In this document: positions 15,030 through 21,141 of the stretch, piece after piece
Position numbering within the stretch: the first letter of the stretch is position 1
Layout of the letters: each line of letters starts with the position of its first letter
Assembly: GCA_021647145.1 (NCBI GenBank)
Contig: JAKIVF010000059.1
Coordinates: 1 to 21,141 of the forward strand
From: Methylococcaceae bacterium
Lineage (GTDB): Bacteria > Pseudomonadota > Gammaproteobacteria > Methylococcales > Methylomonadaceae
DNA length: 21,141 bases
Direction: 5' to 3'
Notes under the pieces: model-generated
Database searches by the model: none
The model's input: only the letters and a program-made list of their open reading frames with translations
Told to the model about the DNA's origin: nothing
Program-made: the position numbers and the translations under genes

Positions 15030-15929
15030 ATGAAAAATATTACCGAAGAATGGCAACTTATTGTCAAGAAGATTGAGCAAAACACCAAACAACCTTTTGT
15101 AATAAATAACATAGATTCTGTTTCTGGCGGCTGTATTAACTCAGCATTTATTTTACAGAGTGAAAATAGCAGCTATTTTATAAAACTTAATCAAGCCAAG
15201 TTTTTACCTATGTTTGAGGCTGAATTTGCAGGCCTTAAAGAATTACGAAAAACAAAAACCATCAGAATTCCCCAGCCTATTGTCTGTGGTATTTCTGCAG
15301 ACAAAACCTTTCTGGTGCTGGAAAACACCCCATTAACCTCTTCATCCAAGCAGTCTGATACCCAACTTGGACAAAAACTAGCTGCTTTACATCAAATTCG
15401 GCAACCTTTTTTTGGCTGGCATATTGATAATACGATTGGATCTACTCCTCAACCTAACCCCCGCTCTGAAAATTGGGTTTCTTTCTGGCAGACGCATCGT
15501 TTAGGGTTTCAACTTTGTTTGGCTGAAACTAATGGTTATGGAGGAAGGCTTATACAATCAGGTAAAAAACTATCTGAAGTACTTCATTTTTTTTTTAGTG
15601 ATTACCACCCTTCCCCATCTCTTTTACATGGTGATTTATGGTCTGGTAATGCCGCTGTTACAGCAACTGACGGTCAACCGGTAATTTATGATCCCGCTTG
15701 TTATTACGGCGATAGAGAAGCTGATATTGCAATGACGGAATTATTTGGCGGCTTTGGATCTGGTTTTTATACTGCTTACTCAACAATTTACCCGTTAGAT
15801 TCTGGTTACTCAATTAGAAAAAAGCTTTATAATTTATATCATATTCTTAATCATCTGAATTTGTTTGGTGAGGGCTACCTCTATCAGGCTCAAAGCTTGA
15901 TAGATTCCTTATTATCAGAAATTAAATAA
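15030..15929 (+). CDS. Fructosamine-3-kinase family protein
   Basis: This protein-kinase-like small-molecule kinase family phosphorylates ketosamines (protein-bound fructosamine or ribulosamine), which then decompose, reversing glycation; bacterial members are often called ketosamine kinases. From the ATG at 15030 the product is 299 residues; an in-frame TTG at 14994 would add twelve residues with no better signal. Visible motifs: the glycine loop SGGCINSAF (32-40), ATP-site lysine in FIKLN (Lys52), EAEFAGL (63-69), catalytic loop HGDLWSGN (200-207), metal-binding DPACYYGDREADIAM starting at Asp221, and ELFGGF. All key catalytic residues are present. It follows the IS relic and precedes the ClC gene by 22 bases. 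A run of ten Ts (15587-15596) encodes part of HFFFSD and could be slippage-prone. Confidence 0.9.
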   Translation: MKNITEEWQLIVKKIEQNTKQPFVINNIDSVSGGCINSAFILQSENSSYFIKLNQAKFLPMFEAEFAGLKELRKTKTIRIPQPIVCGISADKTFLVLENTPLTSSSKQSDTQLGQKLAALHQIRQPFFGWHIDNTIGSTPQPNPRSENWVSFWQTHRLGFQLCLAETNGYGGRLIQSGKKLSEVLHFFFSDYHPSPSLLHGDLWSGNAAVTATDGQPVIYDPACYYGDREADIAMTELFGGFGSGFYTAYSTIYPLDSGYSIRKKLYNLYHILNHLNLFGEGYLYQAQSLIDSLLSEIK

Positions 15930-15951
15930 CTCCAACTTAAATAACACAATT

Positions 15952-17262
15952 ATGTCAGAACATACTGCCTCGCTATTTTCCATTACTGCGTGGAAACAAC
16001 GCCTGGTTTTTTGGGTAGGTGCTATTTTAGTCGGTTTACTTATTGTGGCAATGGTCGTTTTAAGTGAATGGGCTGGAGACACATATCGCTTAATGTCCCT
16101 ACACTATCCTTGGTCAAATTTTATTATTGCCCCTATTGGGTTGAGTTTTACCGCATGGATCACTTTTCGTTTTTTTCCTGGTAGCGAGCGTAGTGGCATT
16201 CCACAAGTAAAAACTGCACTCGAAATAAAAGGTAATTTAGAAGATAGAGACCGACTTATTTCATTAAGAATAGCTCTGGGAAAAATGTTTCTACCTATTA
16301 TGGGTTTATTATCAGGCGCTTCGGTTGGCTTTGGAGGGCCAGCCGTTCATGTGGGTGCTTCATTAATGTCATCGTTAGGGAAAGCAGTAAAATTCCCTCC
16401 TTACTATATGGGAAGAGGGTTAATTCTTGCTGGCAGTGCCGCAGGGTTTGCCGCAATGTTTAGCGCACCCTTAGCAGGGATTATTTTTGCTATTGAAGAA
16501 ATGGGACGAGCTTTAGAAGAAAAAATCAGTAGCTTAGTCTTAACCGCTATTGTTTTTTCTGGCGTAACAGCTCATGCCCTTTTAAATCATTACATTTTTT
16601 TCCATGAACAGTCCTATGTAATGTCTTACGACAAAAGTTGGATTGCTGTTCCTTTGTGTGGAATTGTTGGTGGATTTTTAGGTGGTGTATTCAGTAAAAT
16701 TATTATTCGAGGAGGCCGTTATCTTAAGAAGACTCGCTTTTCTATTATCACTATAGCCTTTTTCTGCGGTATTGTTATCTCCATTCTTGGCTATATTTCT
16801 AATGGAGATACCTTCGGCACTGGTTATTCTCAAGCGAAAGCTATTTTAACCAACAGTCAAACCATGGACCCTTTTTTTCCCCTATTCAAAATGTTTGCAT
16901 CTTGCGCAACTTTTTTCAGTGGCATACCCAGTGGTATTTTTGTGCCATCAATAGCCACAGGTGCTGGATTTGGTGTTAATTTAGCCAACTGGTTTCCTAT
17001 TGCACCAGCACCAGCGATGATTTTACTCACAATGACGGCGTATTTTTCTGGCATGCTTCAATCCCCTCTCACCTCGTTTGTGATTGTTATGGAAATGACA
17101 GGAAGCCATGAAATACTGATCCCTTTAATGGCAACCTCTTTTTTTGCCACGGGTACATCTAAATTAATTAATCCACTGCCTTTATATAGAGCACTTTGTA
17201 ATTCATACGTACAACCTGAGGCAATAGATAAAAAAGCTGACGATACAAATGAAGTTAAATAA
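15952..17262 (+). CDS. ClC-family chloride channel/transporter lacking the gating glutamate
   Basis: The 436-residue polytopic inner-membrane protein is a ClC anion channel or exchanger. Anion-site motifs are SGIPQV (residues 81-86, for GSGIP), GFGGP (126-130, where the family usually has GREGP), GIPSGIFVP (for GxFxP), and PLYRAL near the C-terminus, which supplies the inner-gate tyrosine equivalent to Tyr445 of E. coli ClC. FAIEEM (179-184) retains the glutamate equivalent to the internal proton site Glu203. The external gating glutamate is replaced by Gly128 (GGA, 16333-16335). In known ClC proteins loss of this residue abolishes proton coupling and voltage or pH gating, so this member may act as a passive anion pathway (inference). 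There is no CBS-domain tail. The gene end overlaps the next start by 14 bases. Confidence 0.93.
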   Translation: MSEHTASLFSITAWKQRLVFWVGAILVGLLIVAMVVLSEWAGDTYRLMSLHYPWSNFIIAPIGLSFTAWITFRFFPGSERSGIPQVKTALEIKGNLEDRDRLISLRIALGKMFLPIMGLLSGASVGFGGPAVHVGASLMSSLGKAVKFPPYYMGRGLILAGSAAGFAAMFSAPLAGIIFAIEEMGRALEEKISSLVLTAIVFSGVTAHALLNHYIFFHEQSYVMSYDKSWIAVPLCGIVGGFLGGVFSKIIIRGGRYLKKTRFSIITIAFFCGIVISILGYISNGDTFGTGYSQAKAILTNSQTMDPFFPLFKMFASCATFFSGIPSGIFVPSIATGAGFGVNLANWFPIAPAPAMILLTMTAYFSGMLQSPLTSFVIVMEMTGSHEILIPLMATSFFATGTSKLINPLPLYRALCNSYVQPEAIDKKADDTNEVK

Positions 17263-17749
17263 AATTTTAATACTTCTTGTCTTTGTTTTATTAATCATTG
17301 GCTTCTGGTTTTTTACAAAACAAAGTCAGGAAACTGCTCCTAATGGAGTCTTTACAACGATTACAGGAAAAAAAATTGAGTTGGCTAGTTTAAAAGGTAA
17401 TCCCGTCATCATTACATTTTGGGCTACTGATTGTGCTAATTGTATTAGAGAAATACCAGATTTGATTAATTTATACCATCAGTTTCATCCTCAAGGTTTA
17501 GAAATAATTGCTATTACCATGTATTACGATATTCCCAGCCATGTTGTAGAAATGACTAAAGCAAAACAACTGCCCTATGATGTTGTTTTGGATTTAGATG
17601 CAAAACATGCAGCAGCTTTTGGGGAAGTTAAGCTAACACCCACAACCTTCTTGATCTCACCTAATGGTCATATTGTTATGCATAAAACAGGACCATTTAA
17701 AGTAGAAAAGATAAAACAACAATTAAAAAAAATTATTATACAAGGATAA
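17249..17749 (+). CDS. Membrane-anchored TlpA-like thiol-disulfide protein
   Basis: The 166-residue protein starts within the last codons of the ClC gene, so translational coupling is likely. An N-terminal hydrophobic segment (about residues 5-22) serves as signal anchor, placing the thioredoxin fold in the periplasm. The domain shows KGNPVIITFWATDCANCIRE with the redox pair Cys62-Ala-Asn-Cys65, and the cis-proline loop LTPTTFLISPNGHI. This matches the TlpA/ResA/AhpC-TSA group, which reduces periplasmic disulfides in cytochrome c maturation, copper-site assembly or oxidative defence. The CANC active site is not tied to one substrate. The next gene, hemJ, begins 6 bases after the stop. Confidence 0.88.
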   Translation: MKLNKILILLVFVLLIIGFWFFTKQSQETAPNGVFTTITGKKIELASLKGNPVIITFWATDCANCIREIPDLINLYHQFHPQGLEIIAITMYYDIPSHVVEMTKAKQLPYDVVLDLDAKHAAAFGEVKLTPTTFLISPNGHIVMHKTGPFKVEKIKQQLKKIIIQG

Positions 17750-17755
17750 AACATT

Positions 17756-18181
17756 ATGCTCTGGTTAAAAGCATTACATCTCATCTTTATGGTGACTTGG
17801 TTTGCAGGTCTATTTTATTTGCCTCGTTTATTTGTCTATCACGCAATGAGTGATGATGAAATTAGTAATGAGCGTTTTAAAATTATGGAACGAAAATTAT
17901 TTTTTGGCATTATGACACCAGGAATGATTGTAACTTTTATCTTTGGAACCTGGATGTTAGGTGATTATGCCTGGGAGATGTACTCATCTTCAGGCTGGTT
18001 ACATGCTAAATTAACCTTATTACTGTTATTAGTTATTTACCATGGCTTTTGCGGTAAATGGTTAATTGATTTTAAACATAATAGAAACCAGCATTCCCAT
18101 ATTTTTTATCGTTGGATGAATGAAGTACCTGTGCTGTTTTTAGTAACAATCATTATTCTTGCGGTGGTTAAACCTTTTTAG
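17756..18181 (+). CDS. hemJ: Protoporphyrinogen IX oxidase HemJ
   Basis: HemJ is a small four-helix inner-membrane protein that oxidises protoporphyrinogen IX to protoporphyrin IX, the step before iron insertion in haem synthesis, in bacteria without HemG or HemY. The 141-residue sequence matches the family throughout: KALHLIFMVTWFAGLFYLPR (residues 5-24) with the conserved early histidine (His8), then MERKLFFGIMTPGM, WLHAKLTLLLLLVIYH and RWMNEVPVLFLV. An AAGGA Shine-Dalgarno precedes the ATG at good spacing. It follows the TlpA-like gene by 6 bases, ending a plus-strand group (fructosamine kinase, ClC, TlpA-like, HemJ). It is convergent with katG, a haem enzyme. Confidence 0.92.
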   Translation: MLWLKALHLIFMVTWFAGLFYLPRLFVYHAMSDDEISNERFKIMERKLFFGIMTPGMIVTFIFGTWMLGDYAWEMYSSSGWLHAKLTLLLLLVIYHGFCGKWLIDFKHNRNQHSHIFYRWMNEVPVLFLVTIIILAVVKPF

Positions 18182-18204
18182 AGCTTATTCAATATCGTTA
18201 ATTC

Positions 18205-18238
18205 TTTGAGATTCGCACAGTTGCTTACGAATCCCAAA
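18205..18238. repeat. Inverted repeat between convergent hemJ and katG
   Basis: The arms TTTGAGATTCG (18205-18215) and CGAATCCCAAA (18228-18238) pair over 11 bases with one mismatch on the plus strand (a G-U pair on the minus strand) around a 12-base loop. It lies where both genes should end, but neither transcript has a T-run after the stem; the As follow it on the plus strand. It may still help end or protect both mRNAs. The loop side CAGTTGCTTACGAAT loosely echoes the GCAGTTACGAAT of repeat copy A, which could be chance. Confidence 0.45.
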
Positions 18239-18266
18239 AAATAGTTGCTTCATTCCCTAAAGTATC

Positions 18267-20540
18267 TTATTCAAAACGATCAAGCGTCATGACCTTGACC
18301 CAGGCATTCACAAAGTCATTGGCAAACTTTTCTTTTGAATTGTCAAAGGCATACACTTCTGAGATGGCACGCAATTCAGAATTAGATCCGAAAATAAGAT
18401 CAACTGGAGTCGCCATCCACTTAGATGCACCCGTTTTACGATCTTTACCTTCATAAAGCCCTTCGACTTTAGACGATTTAGACCATTTTGTAGACATATC
18501 AAGTAAGTTTACAAAAAAGTCATTACTCAACGTTCCTGGTTTGTCAGTGAATACTCCATTTGAAGAACCATTAGTATTGGCATTTAGAGCACGCATACCA
18601 CCGACAAGCACGGTCATTTCAGGTACCGTTAAAGTCAGATAATTTGCTTTTTCAACCAACATCTCCGCTGGTGATTGTTTATTATCTTCGTTAAAGTAAT
18701 TACGGAATCCATCCGCTGTAGGTTCAAGCACGGCAAAAGAGTTAACATCCGTTTGCTCTTGAGAGGTATCTGCACGCCCAGGCGTAAAAGGAACTTTCAC
18801 TTGGAAATCAGCATCCATGGCGGCTTTTTCAATGGCTGCTGCACCACCCAACACGATTAAATCAGCAAGGGATATTTTCTTATTAGCAGATCTTGAATTA
18901 AACTCTTTTTGAATATCTTCCAATACTTTCAGCACTTTTACCAACTCTGTTGGACTATTAGCCGCCCAATTAATTTGTGGTTCAAGACGTATACGTGCGC
19001 CATTGGCACCACCTCGCATATCAGTTCCTCGAAAACTGGCCGCTGATGCCCAAGCCGTTCTAACCAATTCTGGAATACTTAGCCCGGAATCCAGAATGAC
19101 AGATTTTAGCTTACTCACATCCTTAGCATTTACTAAGGCGAAATCAACAGCTGGAATTGGGTCTTGCCAAATCAATGATTCTTTCGGCACATCAGCACCA
19201 AGATAGCGCGAACGTGGTCCCATGTCTCGATGAGTCAGTTTGAACCAAGCTTTAGCAAAAGCAAGGTCAAATTCTTCTGGGTGTTTCAAAAAATGTTCTG
19301 AAATTTTTCTATAGCTTGGATCAAATTTAAGCGCCAAATCCGTTGTAAACATCATAGGTGCGTGTCGTTTAGATGCATCATGAGCATCAGGAACAAATTT
19401 AACTTCCTTTGCATTCTTCGGTGTCCATTGAATTGCTCCTGCTGGGCTTTTTGTTTGTATCCATTCCATATTAATCAAGTTTTGTAGAAAATTCATGCTC
19501 CATGCTGTTGGGGTAATAGTCCAGGCGCCTTCCAAGCCACTCGAAATGGTATCAGCTCCTTTACCTGTTCCACATTTATTAACCCAGCCTAATCCTTGCT
19601 CCCCAACGTCTGCTGCTGCAGGTTCTGCACCAACACAATCTTTAGGATTGCGAGCACCATGTGCTTTACCAAAAGTGTGCCCTCCAGCAATTAAAGCTAC
19701 CGTTTCTTCATCGTTCATTGCCATACGAGAAAAAGTTGTACGAATATCTTTTGCAGCAGATACTGGGTCAGGATTGCCAGCTGGGCCTTCTGGATTTACG
19801 TAAATTAATCCCATCTGAACTGCGGCAAGTGGTTTGTCCAGTTTTCTGTCACCACTATATCGTTTTGCATCAGACAGAAACTTTTTTTCCTGTCCCCAGT
19901 TAACTAATTCAGGTTCCCAGTCATCTTCACGACCTCCAGCAAAACCAAATGTTTTAAAGCCCATTGTATCCATGGCAACAGTACCCGTCAAAACCATCAG
20001 GTCAGCCCATGAAATTTTGCTGCCATACTTTTGTTTAATGGGCCAAAGCAAACGACGTGCCTTATCTAGATTGACATTATCAGGCCAGCTATTAAGCGGT
20101 TCAAATCGTTGTTGTCCACCTGAAGCACCACCTCGACCATCAAATATGCGATAAACACCCGCACTATGCCAAGCCATGCGGATAAAAAATGGCCCATAAT
20201 TACCATAATCGGCAGGCCACCAATCTTGTGATGTCTTTAGTACCTTTTTAATATCTTTTTTGACGACATCAATATCAAGTGTTTTAAATTGTTCAGCATA
20301 ATTAAAATTTTTTCCCAGCGGACTAGATTCAACAGAATGTTGACGAAGTGGAGTTAGATTAAGCTGATCAGGCCACCAAAAGTCAGGCGTTTTAGCTTGA
20401 TGGACAATCATATTTTTTTCTTGAATAATCGGAGTCTTAGCTGAGGAAATCGGCATCTTAGTCTGTTCTAGCGCACAACCATAGATTGAAGCTAAAGTAA
20501 TAGTTATTGTTCCAGCTAAAGGTATTGTTTTTCTAATCAT
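18267..20540 (-). CDS. katG: Catalase-peroxidase KatG with an N-terminal export signal
   Basis: KatG is a haem enzyme that decomposes H2O2 and oxidises small donors. The 757-residue sequence has the distal triad RMAWH (Arg121, Trp124, His125), and the Met-Tyr-Trp adduct residues appear as Trp124, Tyr247 (GLIYVNPEGPAGNP) and Met273 (RMAMNDEET). The proximal haem ligand is His288 in GGHTFGKAHGA, with the partner tryptophan in GAWTITPTAW. The duplicated C-terminal peroxidase-like half follows (from SIPELVRTAW). The first 22 residues, MIRKT then a hydrophobic run ending in SIYGC, look like a signal peptide with a lipobox-like Cys22, and the following polar linker is absent from cytoplasmic KatG. 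This suggests a periplasmic or lipid-anchored form like the exported KatG of some Legionella and pathogenic E. coli (KatP). The ATG has a GGAG Shine-Dalgarno. Confidence 0.96.
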   Translation of the reverse strand: MIRKTIPLAGTITITLASIYGCALEQTKMPISSAKTPIIQEKNMIVHQAKTPDFWWPDQLNLTPLRQHSVESSPLGKNFNYAEQFKTLDIDVVKKDIKKVLKTSQDWWPADYGNYGPFFIRMAWHSAGVYRIFDGRGGASGGQQRFEPLNSWPDNVNLDKARRLLWPIKQKYGSKISWADLMVLTGTVAMDTMGFKTFGFAGGREDDWEPELVNWGQEKKFLSDAKRYSGDRKLDKPLAAVQMGLIYVNPEGPAGNPDPVSAAKDIRTTFSRMAMNDEETVALIAGGHTFGKAHGARNPKDCVGAEPAAADVGEQGLGWVNKCGTGKGADTISSGLEGAWTITPTAWSMNFLQNLINMEWIQTKSPAGAIQWTPKNAKEVKFVPDAHDASKRHAPMMFTTDLALKFDPSYRKISEHFLKHPEEFDLAFAKAWFKLTHRDMGPRSRYLGADVPKESLIWQDPIPAVDFALVNAKDVSKLKSVILDSGLSIPELVRTAWASAASFRGTDMRGGANGARIRLEPQINWAANSPTELVKVLKVLEDIQKEFNSRSANKKISLADLIVLGGAAAIEKAAMDADFQVKVPFTPGRADTSQEQTDVNSFAVLEPTADGFRNYFNEDNKQSPAEMLVEKANYLTLTVPEMTVLVGGMRALNANTNGSSNGVFTDKPGTLSNDFFVNLLDMSTKWSKSSKVEGLYEGKDRKTGASKWMATPVDLIFGSNSELRAISEVYAFDNSKEKFANDFVNAWVKVMTLDRFE

Positions 20541-20895
20541 CTCGCTATCTCCATCTCTAATTGCTCAACAAGTTATCTGCTTTGAATCAATATATCACTG
20601 ATAATCTACTATTGAAAATTGATTCCTTCTATGAAAACGATTGATAGAATGAATGAACGAGATGTATTACTTATTTATAATTGTTTAAATATCTACGTTG
20701 AGGTATGGAATTTATTTGCAAAAACTCACAAATATCCAATGATAAAAAGAGGGAGGTTTAGTGGGGGCTAGAGCTTTATTTTTCAGACAGCTCTTTTTAT
20801 TAATCAGAAAATTTAGAGATCTCCCAGATTCTTTTTTGATAAACAAATGGCGGAAGACTATTACACATTAGTAATATAACTCCATCAACTTAGTA
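20541..20895. other. AT-rich intergenic region between katG and the IS element
   Basis: I see no gene here. It must contain the katG promoter on the minus strand: TATATT at 20589-20594 is a possible -10, with only a poor -35 at 17 bases. I looked for OxyR-type spaced ATAG/CTAT elements and found no convincing set. A short stem AGAGCT/AGCTCT with a 13-base loop followed by TTTTTATT is present near 20770-20805, but its stem is too weak to call a terminator. Confidence 0.5.
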
Positions 20896-21141
20896 CCTAA
20901 ATCCTGCAATCATCACGCACAATAAAGTAAAAAGGATTGATTAAACAATAGGATAATATTGTTTTTCTAATTTTACTTTCTCATTGAATTAATGAAGCCT
21001 TCAAAAAGATCATCTCGTGTCCGCCAATCTGCACGAAAAGTCAACCTATCGTCCACAGCCCATGGCTTAACAAGCCAGGCAGGGCTGATCCCGGTTGTAA
21101 AATATTTAGATAAGATAGGGTTTCAAAAAACGGTAAACCAA
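20896..21141 (+). mobile_element. IS1380-family insertion sequence, left end (partial)
   Basis: The element runs off the right edge. A transposase reading frame starts at 20992. About 95 bases upstream, CCTAAATCCTGCA at 20896-20908 resembles the terminal repeat of ISEcp1-like IS1380 elements (CCTAGATTCTACG), so I place the left end there. The preceding bases AGTA would be the 4-base target duplication. The boundary is tentative because the right end is not visible. Confidence 0.5.
20992..21141 (+). CDS. IS1380-family transposase, N-terminal fragment
   Basis: The ATG at 20992 opens a frame still uninterrupted at the window edge (50 codons). After a basic start (MKPSKRSSRVRQSARKVNL) it reads HGLTSQAGLIPVVKYLDKIG. 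The LTSxAGL segment followed by a leucine/lysine-rich helix is the typical N-terminus of IS1380/ISEcp1-type DDE transposases. The catalytic DDE residues lie beyond the window, so intactness cannot be judged. It points away from katG, and mobile promoters in this family usually face outward at the other end. Confidence 0.72.
   Translation, partial: MKPSKRSSRVRQSARKVNLSSTAHGLTSQAGLIPVVKYLDKIGFQKTVNQ

Noticed and set aside
18675..20154. Several plus-strand open frames across katG
   Set aside because: They lie opposite the intact, motif-complete katG frame and encode no recognisable domain; they are antisense shadows.
20580..20650. Possible OxyR site before katG
   Set aside because: ATAG/CTAT-like tetramers are present by chance in AT-rich DNA but not in the required spacing.
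1..21141. CRISPR array, tRNA, rRNA or defence operon
   Set aside because: No regularly spaced repeats, cloverleaf sequences, rRNA segments or nuclease/methylase/toxin gene sets were seen.

Overview
The window is about 21 kb of AT-rich bacterial chromosome, and its gene set points to a gammaproteobacterium. The surE-pcm-yqaA order, an hflD homologue, a SmrA/YdaL-type Smr protein, a Pcm whose start fits the 211-residue pseudomonad form, and uppP all favour that class. I cannot name the genus. AT-rich spacers, a decayed gene, IS fragments and dispersed palindromes suggest a genome in moderate flux, for example a marine, sulfur- or methane-associated lineage, but that is inference.

Layout. 1-1295 (minus): a sugar dehydrogenase/aminotransferase pair that looks like GnnA/GnnB, which make the 3-amino sugar of amide-rich lipid A. 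1462-4114 (minus): a copper-exporting P-type ATPase and a small copper chaperone. 4296-4731 (plus): a strong hairpin followed by a broken exported rhodanese gene. 4767-6234 (plus): hflD and mutM. 6231-8223 (minus): surE, pcm and the DedA-like yqaA, tightly packed. 8408-9730: smrA (plus) and uppP (minus), overlapping tail to tail. 9888-9980: a GC-rich palindromic repeat. 10000-12126 (minus): an OmpA-domain protein, a DUF4332 helix-hairpin-helix protein and a voltage-gated-type K+ channel with a zinc ribbon. 12282-14375 (plus): a GlgX-type debranching enzyme. 14415-14831: a second copy of the palindromic repeat and an IS3-type transposase fragment. 15030-18181 (plus): a fructosamine-kinase-family protein, a ClC protein lacking the gating glutamate, a membrane-tethered TlpA-like thioredoxin, and HemJ. 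18267-20540 (minus): KatG with an export/lipoprotein-like leader. 20896-21141: the left end of an IS1380-family element that runs off the window.

Functional links. Many of the genes serve the cell envelope and stress handling: lipid A sugar synthesis, undecaprenyl phosphate recycling, the OmpA-like peptidoglycan anchor, copper export, an envelope thioredoxin, an exported catalase-peroxidase, repair of oxidised guanine (MutM) and repair of damaged proteins (Pcm). HemJ makes a haem precursor and KatG is a haem enzyme; they are convergent neighbours, but no shared control is visible. I found no CRISPR array, no tRNA or rRNA, and no obvious new defence system. The most unusual items are the ClC gating-site substitution, the dispersed palindrome family, the exported KatG, and a 19-base repeat joining the K+ channel gene to its downstream spacer.
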